Assembly (NCBI RefSeq): GCF_023161665.1
Contig: NZ_JALNTW010000007.1
Location: 136,016 to 200,015, forward strand
Origin: Shewanella sp. 1CM18E
Lineage (GTDB): Bacteria > Pseudomonadota > Gammaproteobacteria > Enterobacterales > Shewanellaceae
Reading direction: 5' to 3'
Length of the DNA: 64,000 nt
Shown: in pieces, positions 17,237-26,804 of the stretch
How positions within the stretch are numbered: the stretch's first letter is position 1
How the letters are laid out: the number at the start of each line of letters is the position of its first letter
Made by a program: the position numbers and the translations under genes
Notes under the pieces: model-generated
Database searches by the model: none
Seen by the model: the letters and a program-made list of their open reading frames with translations, nothing else
Told to the model about the DNA's origin: nothing

Positions 17237-18256
17237 CTATTTAATACGATATGCTTCAACAATATCTTTAATTAATTTTGGACCTTGATAAATAAATCCT
17301 GTATAAATTTGCACCATTTCAGCGCCAGCATCTAATTTATCTACCGCATCTTCAGCAGCGTTAATTCCACCTACACCAATAATAGGTAATTTGCCTTTTA
17401 AGCAATCAGCTAACTGCTTAATAACGACTGTTGATAAAGAATTCAATGGCTTACCACTTAGCCCGCCCGCTTCGTTAGCATTTAGTAATCCACTTACGCC
17501 GTCACGAGTCAAGGTTGTGTTGGTTGCAATTGCCGCATCAAATTCACTTTTAATTAATGCCTGAGCAATCTTTTCGATTTCTTCGCTTGATAAGTCCGGC
17601 GCAATTTTTAATGCAATCGGTACATACTTACCATGCTTTTCTGCAAGTTCTTTTTGTTTTGCTTTTAGTGATCCAAGAAGATCATCAAGAAGATCGCCAT
17701 ATTGAAGCGTACGTAAACCAGGAGTATTTGGTGAAGAAATATTGACCGCGATATAAGCAGCGTATTGATAAACCTTATCCATACAGATCAAATAATCTTC
17801 TTTACCTTGCTCTACAGGTGTGTCTTTATTTTTACCAATGTTAACACCAACCATAGCATTTGATTTAACAGCTTTTAGGTTTTCAACTAGGTTATCAACA
17901 CCTTTGTTGTTAAAGCCCATGCGGTTAATAATCGCTTTTGCTGGCTTTAATCTAAAACAACGTGGCTGATCATTACCTGGTTGTGGGCGCGGCGTTACAG
18001 TTCCCACTTCAATATGGCCAAAGCCCATAGCGTGGAATGCATCAATACATTCACCGTCTTTATCCATGCCCGCAGCTAAACCCACAGGATTTGGAAAAGT
18101 CAGCCCCATCATGGTAACAGGGGCTGGCTTAATATTTTGCGCATAAAAGCAATTTAGAGGCGAATTACCAGTAGACTTTAAACTGCCCATAGCAAAATTA
18201 TGCGCTAGTTCTGGATCCATCTGAAACATGAACTTTTGTGCGATTTTATAAAACAT
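17237..18256 (-). CDS. pyrD: Dihydroorotate dehydrogenase (quinone), class 2
   Basis: It oxidises dihydroorotate to orotate and passes electrons to membrane quinone in pyrimidine synthesis. The 339-residue protein has the class 2 amphipathic N-terminal helix pair ([21 protein letters not shown]), FMN-binding [15 protein letters not shown] near 54, and the catalytic serine in [14 protein letters not shown] near 175. IGVGGI and a C-terminal YTGFIYQGP complete the barrel. AGGAG precedes the ATG at 18256. Length equals the family norm. Confidence 0.98.
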   Translation of the reverse strand: MFYKIAQKFMFQMDPELAHNFAMGSLKSTGNSPLNCFYAQNIKPAPVTMMGLTFPNPVGLAAGMDKDGECIDAFHAMGFGHIEVGTVTPRPQPGNDQPRCFRLKPAKAIINRMGFNNKGVDNLVENLKAVKSNAMVGVNIGKNKDTPVEQGKEDYLICMDKVYQYAAYIAVNISSPNTPGLRTLQYGDLLDDLLGSLKAKQKELAEKHGKYVPIALKIAPDLSSEEIEKIAQALIKSEFDAAIATNTTLTRDGVSGLLNANEAGGLSGKPLNSLSTVVIKQLADCLKGKLPIIGVGGINAAEDAVDKLDAGAEMVQIYTGFIYQGPKLIKDIVEAYRIK

Positions 18257-18271
18257 GTTTTCTCCTAGACC

Positions 18272-18300
18272 GAAAAAAGCCCCGGCATTTGCCAGGGCTT
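18272..18300 (-). terminator. Rho-independent terminator after the glutamate dehydrogenase gene
   Basis: AGCCCTGGC, loop and GCCGGGGCT followed by TTTTTT on the minus strand, between the gdhB stop and the pyrD start. The T-run ends 18 bases before the pyrD ATG, so some readthrough may feed pyrD. Confidence 0.85.
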
Positions 18301-18315
18301 CTGATTTTAATCAGA

Positions 18316-21300
18316 TTACTTCTGCCCTTCACAATGAAGGATCAAAAGATTAAGTTCACGTAAGGCTACAGAGAACTTTGCAAACTCGTGGCTTTGCGAA
18401 GTCTTGAAGTCAGATAGCATGTGGAACCAACGTTCCAACAAGCTTTGATTCGACTCAATCCACTCTGAGATGATTTTGTTCGCATCACAGCTTTCAGTGC
18501 AAGTTCTTAGTACAACAGAACTTAGTGATCTCTGCTGCCAATCAAGCTCTTCTCTAAAAGCTGCTCTTGCGAGTGCTTGCCAATGGTTAGTTACCGGTTG
18601 CGCGCTAATTTGCTCTAGGAACCAGTGTAAGTCTACACTCGCGCCTAGCTTAAAGTAGGTTTCGGCAACTAATGGAACTGGCTTGCTCTCAGATTCACAA
18701 ATTTGAGCAATATCTAATGCTGAGAACAGAGTGCTAACATTCGCTACAACCATAGCGACGTCTTCAGGTACGCCCTCTTTTATCAATGCGTTCGACTCAG
18801 CTCGAATACCTTCTACCTCTTCACTCACCATGTATTGGTGAACACTTTCTTTCAATTCATCAAATACTGGCTTGAAGAAGGCTATCGTTTGCTCGATATT
18901 CAAGTTGCGGTTGCGATGACGTAGGAACCATCGACTCGCGCGTCGAATGTTGCGACGTAATTGATGCAACATTTCACATTGTACTACAGCTGGTATTACG
19001 CCATTCAAATCTGTTATAGATTTAGTTAAATCAGCTAAACCAAATACTTCGCGGGCCATAGTATAACAAATTGCAGCTTCCGCTACTGAGGCACCTGTCT
19101 CATCTTGCATACGTTGCACGAAATTAAGTCCCATATCATTGACTAATTCATTAGCCAAAGATGTAGCGATAATTTCACCTCTTAGAGGATGCTGTGCCAT
19201 ATTTGCAGTGTACTTTTCTTGCAATTGCTTAGGGAAGTACTCAACAAGCAACTGACTCAAGAAGCTATCTTCTGTAATTTCAGAAGTCACAAGCTGCTCT
19301 TTCAAGATCATTTTCGCGTAAGCAACCAAGACTGAAAGCTCTGGACGAGTTAGCGACTTACCATTAACTAAACGGTCTGCCAATTCATCTTCATTTGGCA
19401 AGAACTCAAGCGCTCGGTCCAATTTACCCTCTTTTTCAAGGTAATGGATAAAGCGGATCTGTTCTTTAAGTTGCTCGGCGCCACGAACCTGAGTAATCGA
19501 GATTGAGCGAGTTTGATCTTTACAATCTTGCAGTACGATACGACTCACTTCATCAGTCATATCTTCAAGCAAACGGTTACGCTGTTTAACAGTCATTTCA
19601 CCGTCGACGACTAAAGCGTTTAATAAGATCTTGATGTTAACTTCGTTATCTGAGCAATCTACGCCGCCAACGTTGTCAACGAAATCAGTATTCATACGGC
19701 CGCCGTTAGCACAGTATTCAATACGACCTAGCTGAGTACAACCTAAGTTACCGCCTTCTCCAATAATCTTGGCTTGAACTTCGTTACCGTTTACACGAAT
19801 TGCATCGTTAGCACGGTCACCCACTTCTGCATGAGACTCGCTGTTCGCTTTAACATAAGTACCAATACCACCGTTCCAGATAAGATCTACTTGCATTTTA
19901 AGTAACTCTTTTAAGAGTTCTAACGGTGTCATTGACGCTTTTTGGCTACCTAGCATCTTCTTCATTTCAGTAGATAAAGGGATAGACTTAGCTGAACGCA
20001 AGAATATGCCACCACCTTTAGAAATAAGCTCTTTATTGTAATCCTCCCAGCTTGAACGCGGCAGAGCAAATAAACGCTCACGCTCTACATAACTAGTCGC
20101 AGCATCTGGGTTCGGGTCAATAAAGATATGCATATGGTTAAAGGCTGCGACTAAGCGCGTGTGCTTTGAAAGCAACATACCATTGCCGAATACGTCACCG
20201 GCCATATCACCAATAGCTAAACAGGTAAAATCTGTAGTTTGGCAATTTACGCCCATTTCACGGAAGTGACGTTTAACAGATTCCCATGCTCCGCGGGCAG
20301 TAATACCCATTTTCTTATGGTCGTAACCGTTACTACCACCAGATGCAAACGCATCACCTAGCCAGAAGTTATACTCAATAGCAATTTCGTTAGCGATATC
20401 TGAGAAGGTTGCGGTGCCTTTATCTGCTGCAACAACTAAGTACGGGTCGTCTTCATCATGACGAACAACATTTTCAGGCGGTACAACATCACCATTAATA
20501 ATGTTGTCACTGATATCGAGTAAACCGCGAATAAATAAGCGATAACACTCTTGGCCTTCAGCAAAAAATGCCTCTCGATTACCATCGGTAGGAAGTTGCT
20601 TACAAACAAAGCCACCTTTAGCACCGACAGGAACAATTACCGTGTTCTTAACCTGCTGTGCTTTTACAAGACCAAGCACTTCGGTACGGAAGTCTTCACG
20701 GCGATCAGACCAACGCAAACCACCACGAGCCACTTTACCACCACGAAGGTGAACACCTTCAACCCGAGGTGAATAAACAAAGATTTCATACTTTGGTAGC
20801 GGCTTTGGCATCTCTGGGATCAAGTTTGGTTCAAACTTGAACGAGATATATGACTTAGGTAAACCAGACTCTAACACTTGATAGAAGTTAGTTCGGCTAG
20901 TTGCATTAATTAGGTCAAGGTAACGACGAATAATACGGTCATCATCAAGGCTTGATACATCTTCTAAGCGCAGATCAATTTGCTCAATAAACTTGTTCAA
21001 TGTACGCGTTTTCAACTTAGGGTTGAATTTACGGATATACATTTTAACAAGTAAATCAGCAATTTGTGGATAGCTTGAGAACGTTTCCTCAATATACGCT
21101 TGGCTAAATGTTGAGTCGATTTGACGCATATATTTAGCGTAAGCACGCAACACTGATACTTCGCGACCAGTTAAGCCTGTAGCCAGAACCAAACGGTTAA
21201 AGCCGTCATCTTCAAGTTCTTTCTTCCACACTTGAGATAGTGCAGTTTGGAAACGCTCTTGGCTATCGGCAAGATCATCTGTGGCAACATTTTGAGTTGT

Positions 21301-23160
21301 CATCAAGAAATCTAAAATCCAATACGTCGCGCCGTCTACCGTCTTAACTTCATATGGTCTTTCGTTAATTACACGTAGCCCGAAGTTTTCAAGCATAGGT
21401 AACACATCTGAAAGATGGATAGGCTCATCTTTATGGAACAGTTTTAAGCGAACTTTATTATCATTTAATGCCGTTTCTTGCGGCTGATAAAATAGCATTC
21501 CCAGCTTATGATCATCATCCAGTTCTTCAAGGTGCTGAATATCAACAACTGATGAGCTTGGTAATACATCTTCTTTATAACTACGTGGGAAAGCATCAAC
21601 GTAACGCTTAATTAAGCTGTTACCTAGCTCTTCGCCTTGTGCACTGATCACCGCACTTGCGAGTTTGTCTTCCCATGAGCGGGCTGCTTCAGTCAAATTA
21701 TTCTCAATCGCTGCCACATCGACATCCATATTATTATTGTCAACTTTGATAATGTAATGGGTACGCGCCAAAGTTGATTCTGAGAAATAAGTAGTAAACT
21801 CAACGTCTTCGCTGCTACCAAAGTGTTGCGCTAAAATTCGTTGCGTATCTTCACGTAGCTTAGTGTTGTAACGATCTTTCGATACATAAACTAAGCATGA
21901 GAAGAAGCGGCCAAAGCCATCTTTACGAACAAACAGCTTTAGTTTATCGCGGTCTTGCATCTCAAGTACGCCGTGGGCAATTGAGGCAAGCTGTTCAACA
22001 CTTGCTTGGATAAGCTCATCACGTGGCAAGGTTTCAAGAATATGCATTAGCGCTTTGTAATCGTGAGAGCGTGGCGCTAGACCTGAATTGTCTAATACTC
22101 TTTGCACTTTTTGCGCTAATAATGGGATCTCGCGTGGACTGCGGTTATAAAGGTTTGATGCATAAAGACCGATAAATCTGTCTTCACCAATCACATTGCC
22201 TTGCTCGTCGAAGCGTTTTACACCGATATAATCTACATATGCTGGACGGTGAACACGGCTTTTTTCGCTGCTCTTGGTTAATACTAACAAGCTAGTATCA
22301 AGTGCTTCTTTACGGGCACTTTCTGAAAAGTTAGACAGCAGTAATCCAGTTTCTGTTTTTGCTTTTGCTGACTTGGTCATTAAACCTAAGCTGGTTGACT
22401 TATCAGCGACGAGTTCTAGATCACCTTCAACTTTATGCAAGTCATAACGGCGATAGCCTAATAAGGTAAGGTGATGGTCATTAAGGTATGAAAGGAAGTT
22501 CTTAGCTTCACTAAGCTCTTCTTTGGTACCTGGGTAAGGACGGTTTTCAAGCTCTGCAATAGTTTCACCAAGCTTGAGCGACATTGCTTCCCAGTCATTT
22601 ACTGCAGCTGCAACGTCGGCGATGACCGATTCTATTTCTTTGGTTAGGGTTTTGATATCTGCATCGCTGCTTTGTCTGTCAATTTCAATTAAAAAAACAG
22701 CGACTTTATCAACATTGCATTGCTCATCTGAGCTGTAACTAACGTGAGTAACTGCACCATTTTCGCGTTCAATCGCCATTGGCGTGTGCAGCATCATATG
22801 TGCAGTAATGCCAAGGCGGTTAAGCGCCATGCCGACTGAGTCGACTAAAAATGGCATATCTGGTTGAATAATTTCGATAATTGAATGGCTTGACTGCCAG
22901 CCGTGCTTAGACTGACTAGGATTAAACACTTTAATGTGACCTTCCCCGACGGAGGTCTTATTAAGTGCATTCCACTGGCTTAACACCGCACCGTAGAGAT
23001 CGCTATCATTGCGCGCATTGAGGTCGTCTTTCGACATGTGCGCATAAAGGCAGGTTGCGAATTGTTCTACTTGTTTTGCTTGTGAATTGGGTACTTTAGC
23101 GTGAATTAGGTTGACTACATTTTCGAGCAGTACTGAAGGCATTGCATCTTTCAAGGCCAT
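18316..23160 (-). CDS. gdhB: NAD-specific glutamate dehydrogenase, 180 kDa class
   Basis: A 1614-residue enzyme converting glutamate to 2-oxoglutarate and ammonium with NAD, a catabolic role. The length fits the large GDH class of Proteobacteria. A long N-terminal regulatory region with ACT-like segments precedes the catalytic core at about 800-1230. Visible there are GGLRWSDRREDFRTEVLGLVK, VPVGAKGGF with the substrate lysine, GDMAGDVFGNGML, and the nucleotide-binding region GEGGNLGCTQ. A helical C-terminal domain follows. AAGGA precedes the ATG. It is monocistronic, bracketed by terminators. Confidence 0.95.
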   Translation of the reverse strand: MALKDAMPSVLLENVVNLIHAKVPNSQAKQVEQFATCLYAHMSKDDLNARNDSDLYGAVLSQWNALNKTSVGEGHIKVFNPSQSKHGWQSSHSIIEIIQPDMPFLVDSVGMALNRLGITAHMMLHTPMAIERENGAVTHVSYSSDEQCNVDKVAVFLIEIDRQSSDADIKTLTKEIESVIADVAAAVNDWEAMSLKLGETIAELENRPYPGTKEELSEAKNFLSYLNDHHLTLLGYRRYDLHKVEGDLELVADKSTSLGLMTKSAKAKTETGLLLSNFSESARKEALDTSLLVLTKSSEKSRVHRPAYVDYIGVKRFDEQGNVIGEDRFIGLYASNLYNRSPREIPLLAQKVQRVLDNSGLAPRSHDYKALMHILETLPRDELIQASVEQLASIAHGVLEMQDRDKLKLFVRKDGFGRFFSCLVYVSKDRYNTKLREDTQRILAQHFGSSEDVEFTTYFSESTLARTHYIIKVDNNNMDVDVAAIENNLTEAARSWEDKLASAVISAQGEELGNSLIKRYVDAFPRSYKEDVLPSSSVVDIQHLEELDDDHKLGMLFYQPQETALNDNKVRLKLFHKDEPIHLSDVLPMLENFGLRVINERPYEVKTVDGATYWILDFLMTTQNVATDDLADSQERFQTALSQVWKKELEDDGFNRLVLATGLTGREVSVLRAYAKYMRQIDSTFSQAYIEETFSSYPQIADLLVKMYIRKFNPKLKTRTLNKFIEQIDLRLEDVSSLDDDRIIRRYLDLINATSRTNFYQVLESGLPKSYISFKFEPNLIPEMPKPLPKYEIFVYSPRVEGVHLRGGKVARGGLRWSDRREDFRTEVLGLVKAQQVKNTVIVPVGAKGGFVCKQLPTDGNREAFFAEGQECYRLFIRGLLDISDNIINGDVVPPENVVRHDEDDPYLVVAADKGTATFSDIANEIAIEYNFWLGDAFASGGSNGYDHKKMGITARGAWESVKRHFREMGVNCQTTDFTCLAIGDMAGDVFGNGMLLSKHTRLVAAFNHMHIFIDPNPDAATSYVERERLFALPRSSWEDYNKELISKGGGIFLRSAKSIPLSTEMKKMLGSQKASMTPLELLKELLKMQVDLIWNGGIGTYVKANSESHAEVGDRANDAIRVNGNEVQAKIIGEGGNLGCTQLGRIEYCANGGRMNTDFVDNVGGVDCSDNEVNIKILLNALVVDGEMTVKQRNRLLEDMTDEVSRIVLQDCKDQTRSISITQVRGAEQLKEQIRFIHYLEKEGKLDRALEFLPNEDELADRLVNGKSLTRPELSVLVAYAKMILKEQLVTSEITEDSFLSQLLVEYFPKQLQEKYTANMAQHPLRGEIIATSLANELVNDMGLNFVQRMQDETGASVAEAAICYTMAREVFGLADLTKSITDLNGVIPAVVQCEMLHQLRRNIRRASRWFLRHRNRNLNIEQTIAFFKPVFDELKESVHQYMVSEEVEGIRAESNALIKEGVPEDVAMVVANVSTLFSALDIAQICESESKPVPLVAETYFKLGASVDLHWFLEQISAQPVTNHWQALARAAFREELDWQQRSLSSVVLRTCTESCDANKIISEWIESNQSLLERWFHMLSDFKTSQSHEFAKFSVALRELNLLILHCEGQK

Positions 23161-23239
23161 GTTGCTATTTCCTTAGGGGCTATGGCAGCGCTTTTTAATT
23201 TTTATGGATGCTTCGTAAACCGACCTGAGCCTATTTTTG

Positions 23240-23251
23240 TGACCTAGGTCA
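23240..23251. promoter_or_regulatory. Perfect palindrome TGACCTAGGTCA in the gdhB promoter region
   Basis: A 12-base perfect palindrome, extended to 14 as GTGACCTAGGTCAT apart from the outermost pair, 80 bases upstream of gdhB. The form suits a dimeric regulator. No regulator was identified. Confidence 0.35.
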
Positions 23252-23384
23252 TAAGCCGCAGTCTATTACTAAATTCGCAACATTTCGAGAACTATTTTAG
23301 TGGTACATCCTCATTGTGGCGGCCTTTTAAACGATTTATTTTGCAAAGTTGCGAGAACAATCGCCTATTACGTGTTTTTATGCA

Positions 23385-23413
23385 TAAAAAAAGAGGAGCC
23401 TAAGCTCCTCTTG
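23385..23413 (-). terminator. Rho-independent terminator of the DUF1302-RND operon
   Basis: AGAGGAGC, loop TTAG and GCTCCTCT followed by seven T residues on the minus strand, about ten bases after the permease stop. Confidence 0.9.
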
Positions 23414-23421
23414 GTCCTATT

Positions 23422-25722
23422 CTACTTGGGCTGCCGCCAAAACACCGCCGCAATTGCAGGGAGGATAATTATTGCTCCCAACATATTTACCAAAAACATA
23501 AATGTTAGCAATATTCCCATATCCATTTGGAATTTTAGCGCAGAGAAGAACCAAGTACTCACGCCAATCGCCAATGTCAGTCCGGTAAAGATCACCGCGC
23601 TGCCACGCTCAACAAGCGCTTCATAATATGCTTGTTGAACCGGCATTCCATCACGAAGACGAACCGCCATAGTTGATAAGATATAAATACCGTAATCAAC
23701 ACCAATACCCACACCTAAAGCAATAACCGGTAACGTACTCACCGCAAGGCCAATATCCAACTGCGTCATCAAGGCTTGCGCTAAGGTTGAAACAACATAT
23801 AGAGGTAAAATGACTGCGATAGTCGCTCGTAGTGAACGAAAACTTATCAGACATAAAATAAATACCGCACCATAAACATAAAGCATCATAGGCAGCTGAG
23901 CTTCAGCTACTGCTTCATTCGTTGCAGCCATTACCCCTACAGGGCCTGAAGCTAATTTAAACTGGATTTTATCTGTATCCATTTTAAGCTTTAGCTCATT
24001 CACTTTATCAATCACTAATTCAATAGTTTCAGCTTTGTGATCTTCTAGGAACAAGTAGACAGGCATGACCGAACAATCACTATTGAGTAACCCTGAAGTT
24101 GTCGGCACTCTCCCAACTGCCTGTACTAAGCTTGCAGTAGTTCTAGGTAGCACACTCCATTTTGGATTGCCTTCGTTAAAGCCCACATTTACCCGTTTAG
24201 CAACCGAGGCCAAACTTGCTGTGGATTCAACACCTGGTGTGTTACTAACCAGCCATTCAAACTCGTCTATTTCAGTAAGCACTGAGTGATAGGTACAAGC
24301 CTCTGGGAATGCTTCAACGATTACCGTCATCACATCTGTGGTGATTGAAAACTTATCGGTAATAAAGAAGGTGTCTTGGTTATAGCGAGAATCCAGATGC
24401 AGTGCTGGCGCCCCGCCCTGCAAATCACCAATCTTCATCTTGTTAGCTTGCTGCAGACCTACGCCATAAAGCACAGCAGTGATCACTAATACCCAAATAG
24501 CATATTTAAGGGTGGCAAACTTAGATAATTTAACCCAGATAGGATTAACTTGTTGCTGCTCGGTACTATTTGCAGATACCGAGGTATATGAGATAAGCAG
24601 CGGCAGCAGCATTAAGTTAGTTAAAATAATCACCGCTACACCTAAAGATGCTGAAATAGCTAACTCTCGGATAATACCAATATCAATTGCCAGCAGCGTC
24701 ATAAAACCTATGGTGTCTGACAGTAACGCCACGCCTCCCGGAATTAGCAAGCTTCTAAAGGCTAACGCTGCAGCCGCTTTCGTTGTTTGGCCATCAGTAA
24801 CTCTACGCTTAACCGCATTAATCATCTGCACGCTATGGCTAACACCAATAGCAAAAACTAAAAATGGGATGAGTATGGACATGGGATCTAATCCAAATCC
24901 AACTACAGTGAGTAATCCAAGCTGCCATATCACCGCGACTAAACTACATACCAGCGGCAAAATAGTAAGCGCAACAGATTTAGAGAAAAAGAACACCATT
25001 ACCGCAGTAACCAAAATAGCGATAAGGAAAAACAGCAGTACGCCTTTTGCGCCGTCAGCAACGTCACCGGCCATTTTAGCAAAACCGATAATATGAATTT
25101 TTATTTCATCTGTTTCATATTGCTCACGCAGTTCTTTTTCAAGTTGGGCAGCAAAAGCCAAAGTATCGAGCGCTTCGCCGGTTTGTGGGTCAAAGTCCAT
25201 TAACTGCGCGCTTACCATAGCCGCAGAATAGTCTTCTGCGATTAAGCGACCGACAATACCGGCTTTTTCGATATTGCCACGAACGACTTTTAAGCCATAC
25301 TCGGTTGTCGAAAAATCAGCGGGGATCACTGGCCCGCCAGCAAAACCATCTTCAACCACTTCAGTAAAGCGCGTTGATGGTGAAAATAGCGATTTAACCT
25401 GAGCTCGGTCGACTCCAGGGATAAAAAACAACTGATCATGCACATTTTTAAGGGCATCGAAGAAGTTAGGATTAAAAATATCACCACTGGTATGTTCAAC
25501 CGCAACCATAATGCTATTTGCACCACCAAACTGTTTTTGGTGCTTTAAATAAGTTTGCATATAGCTATGGTTAAGCGGAATATTTTTAACAAATGCCGCG
25601 TCCATCTTTAGGTTGCTTGCTTGTAATCCTAAAAATATCGTGGCAATCGCAAATAAAAGTATGACAAATGCTCTATGACGAAATAGATAAGATTCGAATC
25701 CATTAACTAATTTATCTAACAT
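23422..25722 (-). CDS. RND-superfamily (MMPL-like) permease
   Basis: A 766-residue inner-membrane protein with the duplicated RND topology: one membrane helix, a large periplasmic loop, five helices (about 215-375), a central helix near 405, a second periplasmic loop, and five helices near the C-terminus. Acidic and glycine-rich segments GFGLDPMSILIPFLVFAIG and LGVGIGVDYGIYIL correspond to the proton-relay helices. It resembles the HpnN/MMPL group exporting lipids rather than tripartite drug pumps, and no membrane-fusion partner is adjacent. It is last in the DUF1302-DUF1329-YCF48 operon, 12 bases after the preceding stop. Substrate unknown; a hydrophobic molecule is inferred. Confidence 0.85.
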   Translation of the reverse strand: MLDKLVNGFESYLFRHRAFVILLFAIATIFLGLQASNLKMDAAFVKNIPLNHSYMQTYLKHQKQFGGANSIMVAVEHTSGDIFNPNFFDALKNVHDQLFFIPGVDRAQVKSLFSPSTRFTEVVEDGFAGGPVIPADFSTTEYGLKVVRGNIEKAGIVGRLIAEDYSAAMVSAQLMDFDPQTGEALDTLAFAAQLEKELREQYETDEIKIHIIGFAKMAGDVADGAKGVLLFFLIAILVTAVMVFFFSKSVALTILPLVCSLVAVIWQLGLLTVVGFGLDPMSILIPFLVFAIGVSHSVQMINAVKRRVTDGQTTKAAAALAFRSLLIPGGVALLSDTIGFMTLLAIDIGIIRELAISASLGVAVIILTNLMLLPLLISYTSVSANSTEQQQVNPIWVKLSKFATLKYAIWVLVITAVLYGVGLQQANKMKIGDLQGGAPALHLDSRYNQDTFFITDKFSITTDVMTVIVEAFPEACTYHSVLTEIDEFEWLVSNTPGVESTASLASVAKRVNVGFNEGNPKWSVLPRTTASLVQAVGRVPTTSGLLNSDCSVMPVYLFLEDHKAETIELVIDKVNELKLKMDTDKIQFKLASGPVGVMAATNEAVAEAQLPMMLYVYGAVFILCLISFRSLRATIAVILPLYVVSTLAQALMTQLDIGLAVSTLPVIALGVGIGVDYGIYILSTMAVRLRDGMPVQQAYYEALVERGSAVIFTGLTLAIGVSTWFFSALKFQMDMGILLTFMFLVNMLGAIIILPAIAAVFWRQPK

Positions 25723-25734
25723 AGTAAGGCCCTA

Positions 25735-26751
25735 TTATTTTTGTTCTAATTTGATGAGACCTTTATTACCCGCAACCCAAAGATTTCCTTCTGAGTCTTC
25801 GGCAATCGCAACTAAGTTTTCACCTTGTCGCTGCTCGACTAACTGACTTTCTCCAGCAGTTGTAATATCGATTATCACCCCAGCATTACCTACAACGCGC
25901 AGTGTCCCTTCGCCTAAACGTAAACCCGCATTTATTGTTGAATCAACAGGCAAGTTAACCTTTGTCCAATTAACCAATTGCAGATCGCTAATAAAGACGT
26001 TGCCACGTAACCCCATGACAAAAGCAGTATCATCAACAATGGATGCATTAAACAAAGAGCCTTCATATATAAAGTCTTGCTTTAACCAAGTAAGACCTTT
26101 ATCGACAGAAGTCGCAACGAGGCCAAGCTCGCCAACCATCAGTAAAGTGTTATTTGTTACAGGGATAATTCGATTAAAATGCGGTAATAATGTGCTACGT
26201 TCTGAAAGGTAAAGCGCTTCATCTTCGGCTTTTAGCTCCTCTAGATAAGCAACATCTTCTTCAAATAGTAGTTCTTGATGATACTCACTATTCCAGGTGT
26301 TACCACCGTCTTGAGTTCGGTAAAACAAACCATAAGCGCCAACAGCAACCCCTTCTTGCTCATTGAAAAACAACACGTCCAAAAACGGTTTTTCAATTTC
26401 AGCCGATTGCATTTGCAGCTGCCATGAGTGGCCACCATCTTGCGTATGCAAAATCGTTGCATCATGTCCAACAGCCCATCCTTTCAAAGGCGAAACAAAA
26501 AAGACTTTTGTTAATAGCACTTCAGTTGGAGTATTAACTTGTTGCCATGTTTTATCGAAAACAAACGCGTGTCCTCGCTCACCAATGGCAACCAAGGTTT
26601 GTTGATTCTTTGCGATATCTAAAATAAGAGAGTTTGCGGCAAGAGGTTGAATTTGTTGTAGTAAATTTTTCTCTTGAGCCAATACTGGAACGGTATGAAA
26701 AAGGCTTAAAAAACTCAATATTGAGATAAATCGAAGCATGCTAAACGACAT
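25735..26751 (-). CDS. YCF48-like beta-propeller, exported
   Basis: A 338-residue protein with a signal peptide (cleavage after VLA near residue 25). The body repeats propeller blades ending in variants of GWAVGHDATILHTQDGGHSW, GVAVGAYGLFYRTQDGGNTW and TSVDKGLTW, the bacterial-neuraminidase/YCF48 signature. YCF48 in cyanobacteria assists photosystem II assembly, but here the fold probably serves as a periplasmic scaffold for the neighbouring permease. The ATG at 26751 has AAGGA seven bases upstream. A GCAA-loop hairpin lies between it and the preceding gene. Confidence 0.82.
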   Translation of the reverse strand: MSFSMLRFISILSFLSLFHTVPVLAQEKNLLQQIQPLAANSLILDIAKNQQTLVAIGERGHAFVFDKTWQQVNTPTEVLLTKVFFVSPLKGWAVGHDATILHTQDGGHSWQLQMQSAEIEKPFLDVLFFNEQEGVAVGAYGLFYRTQDGGNTWNSEYHQELLFEEDVAYLEELKAEDEALYLSERSTLLPHFNRIIPVTNNTLLMVGELGLVATSVDKGLTWLKQDFIYEGSLFNASIVDDTAFVMGLRGNVFISDLQLVNWTKVNLPVDSTINAGLRLGEGTLRVVGNAGVIIDITTAGESQLVEQRQGENLVAIAEDSEGNLWVAGNKGLIKLEQK

Positions 26752-26770
26752 ACAAACTTCCTTTAAGATA

Positions 26771-26792
26771 GAGAGGGGCTTGCGCCCCTCTT
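26771..26792 (-). promoter_or_regulatory. Intra-operon hairpin with GCAA tetraloop
   Basis: AGAGGGGC, GCAA loop and GCCCCTCT on the minus strand between the DUF1329 gene and the YCF48 gene, without a following T-run. A role in mRNA processing, 3'-end protection or partial attenuation is more likely than full termination. Confidence 0.5.
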
Positions 26793-26804
26793 AGAGCGGA
26801 GGGT

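Noticed and set aside
24479..25096. 205-codon plus-strand frame inside the RND permease gene
   Set aside because: Antisense to a clearly conserved membrane protein; its composition (Thr/Ala/Pro rich) reflects the complement of membrane-helix codons.
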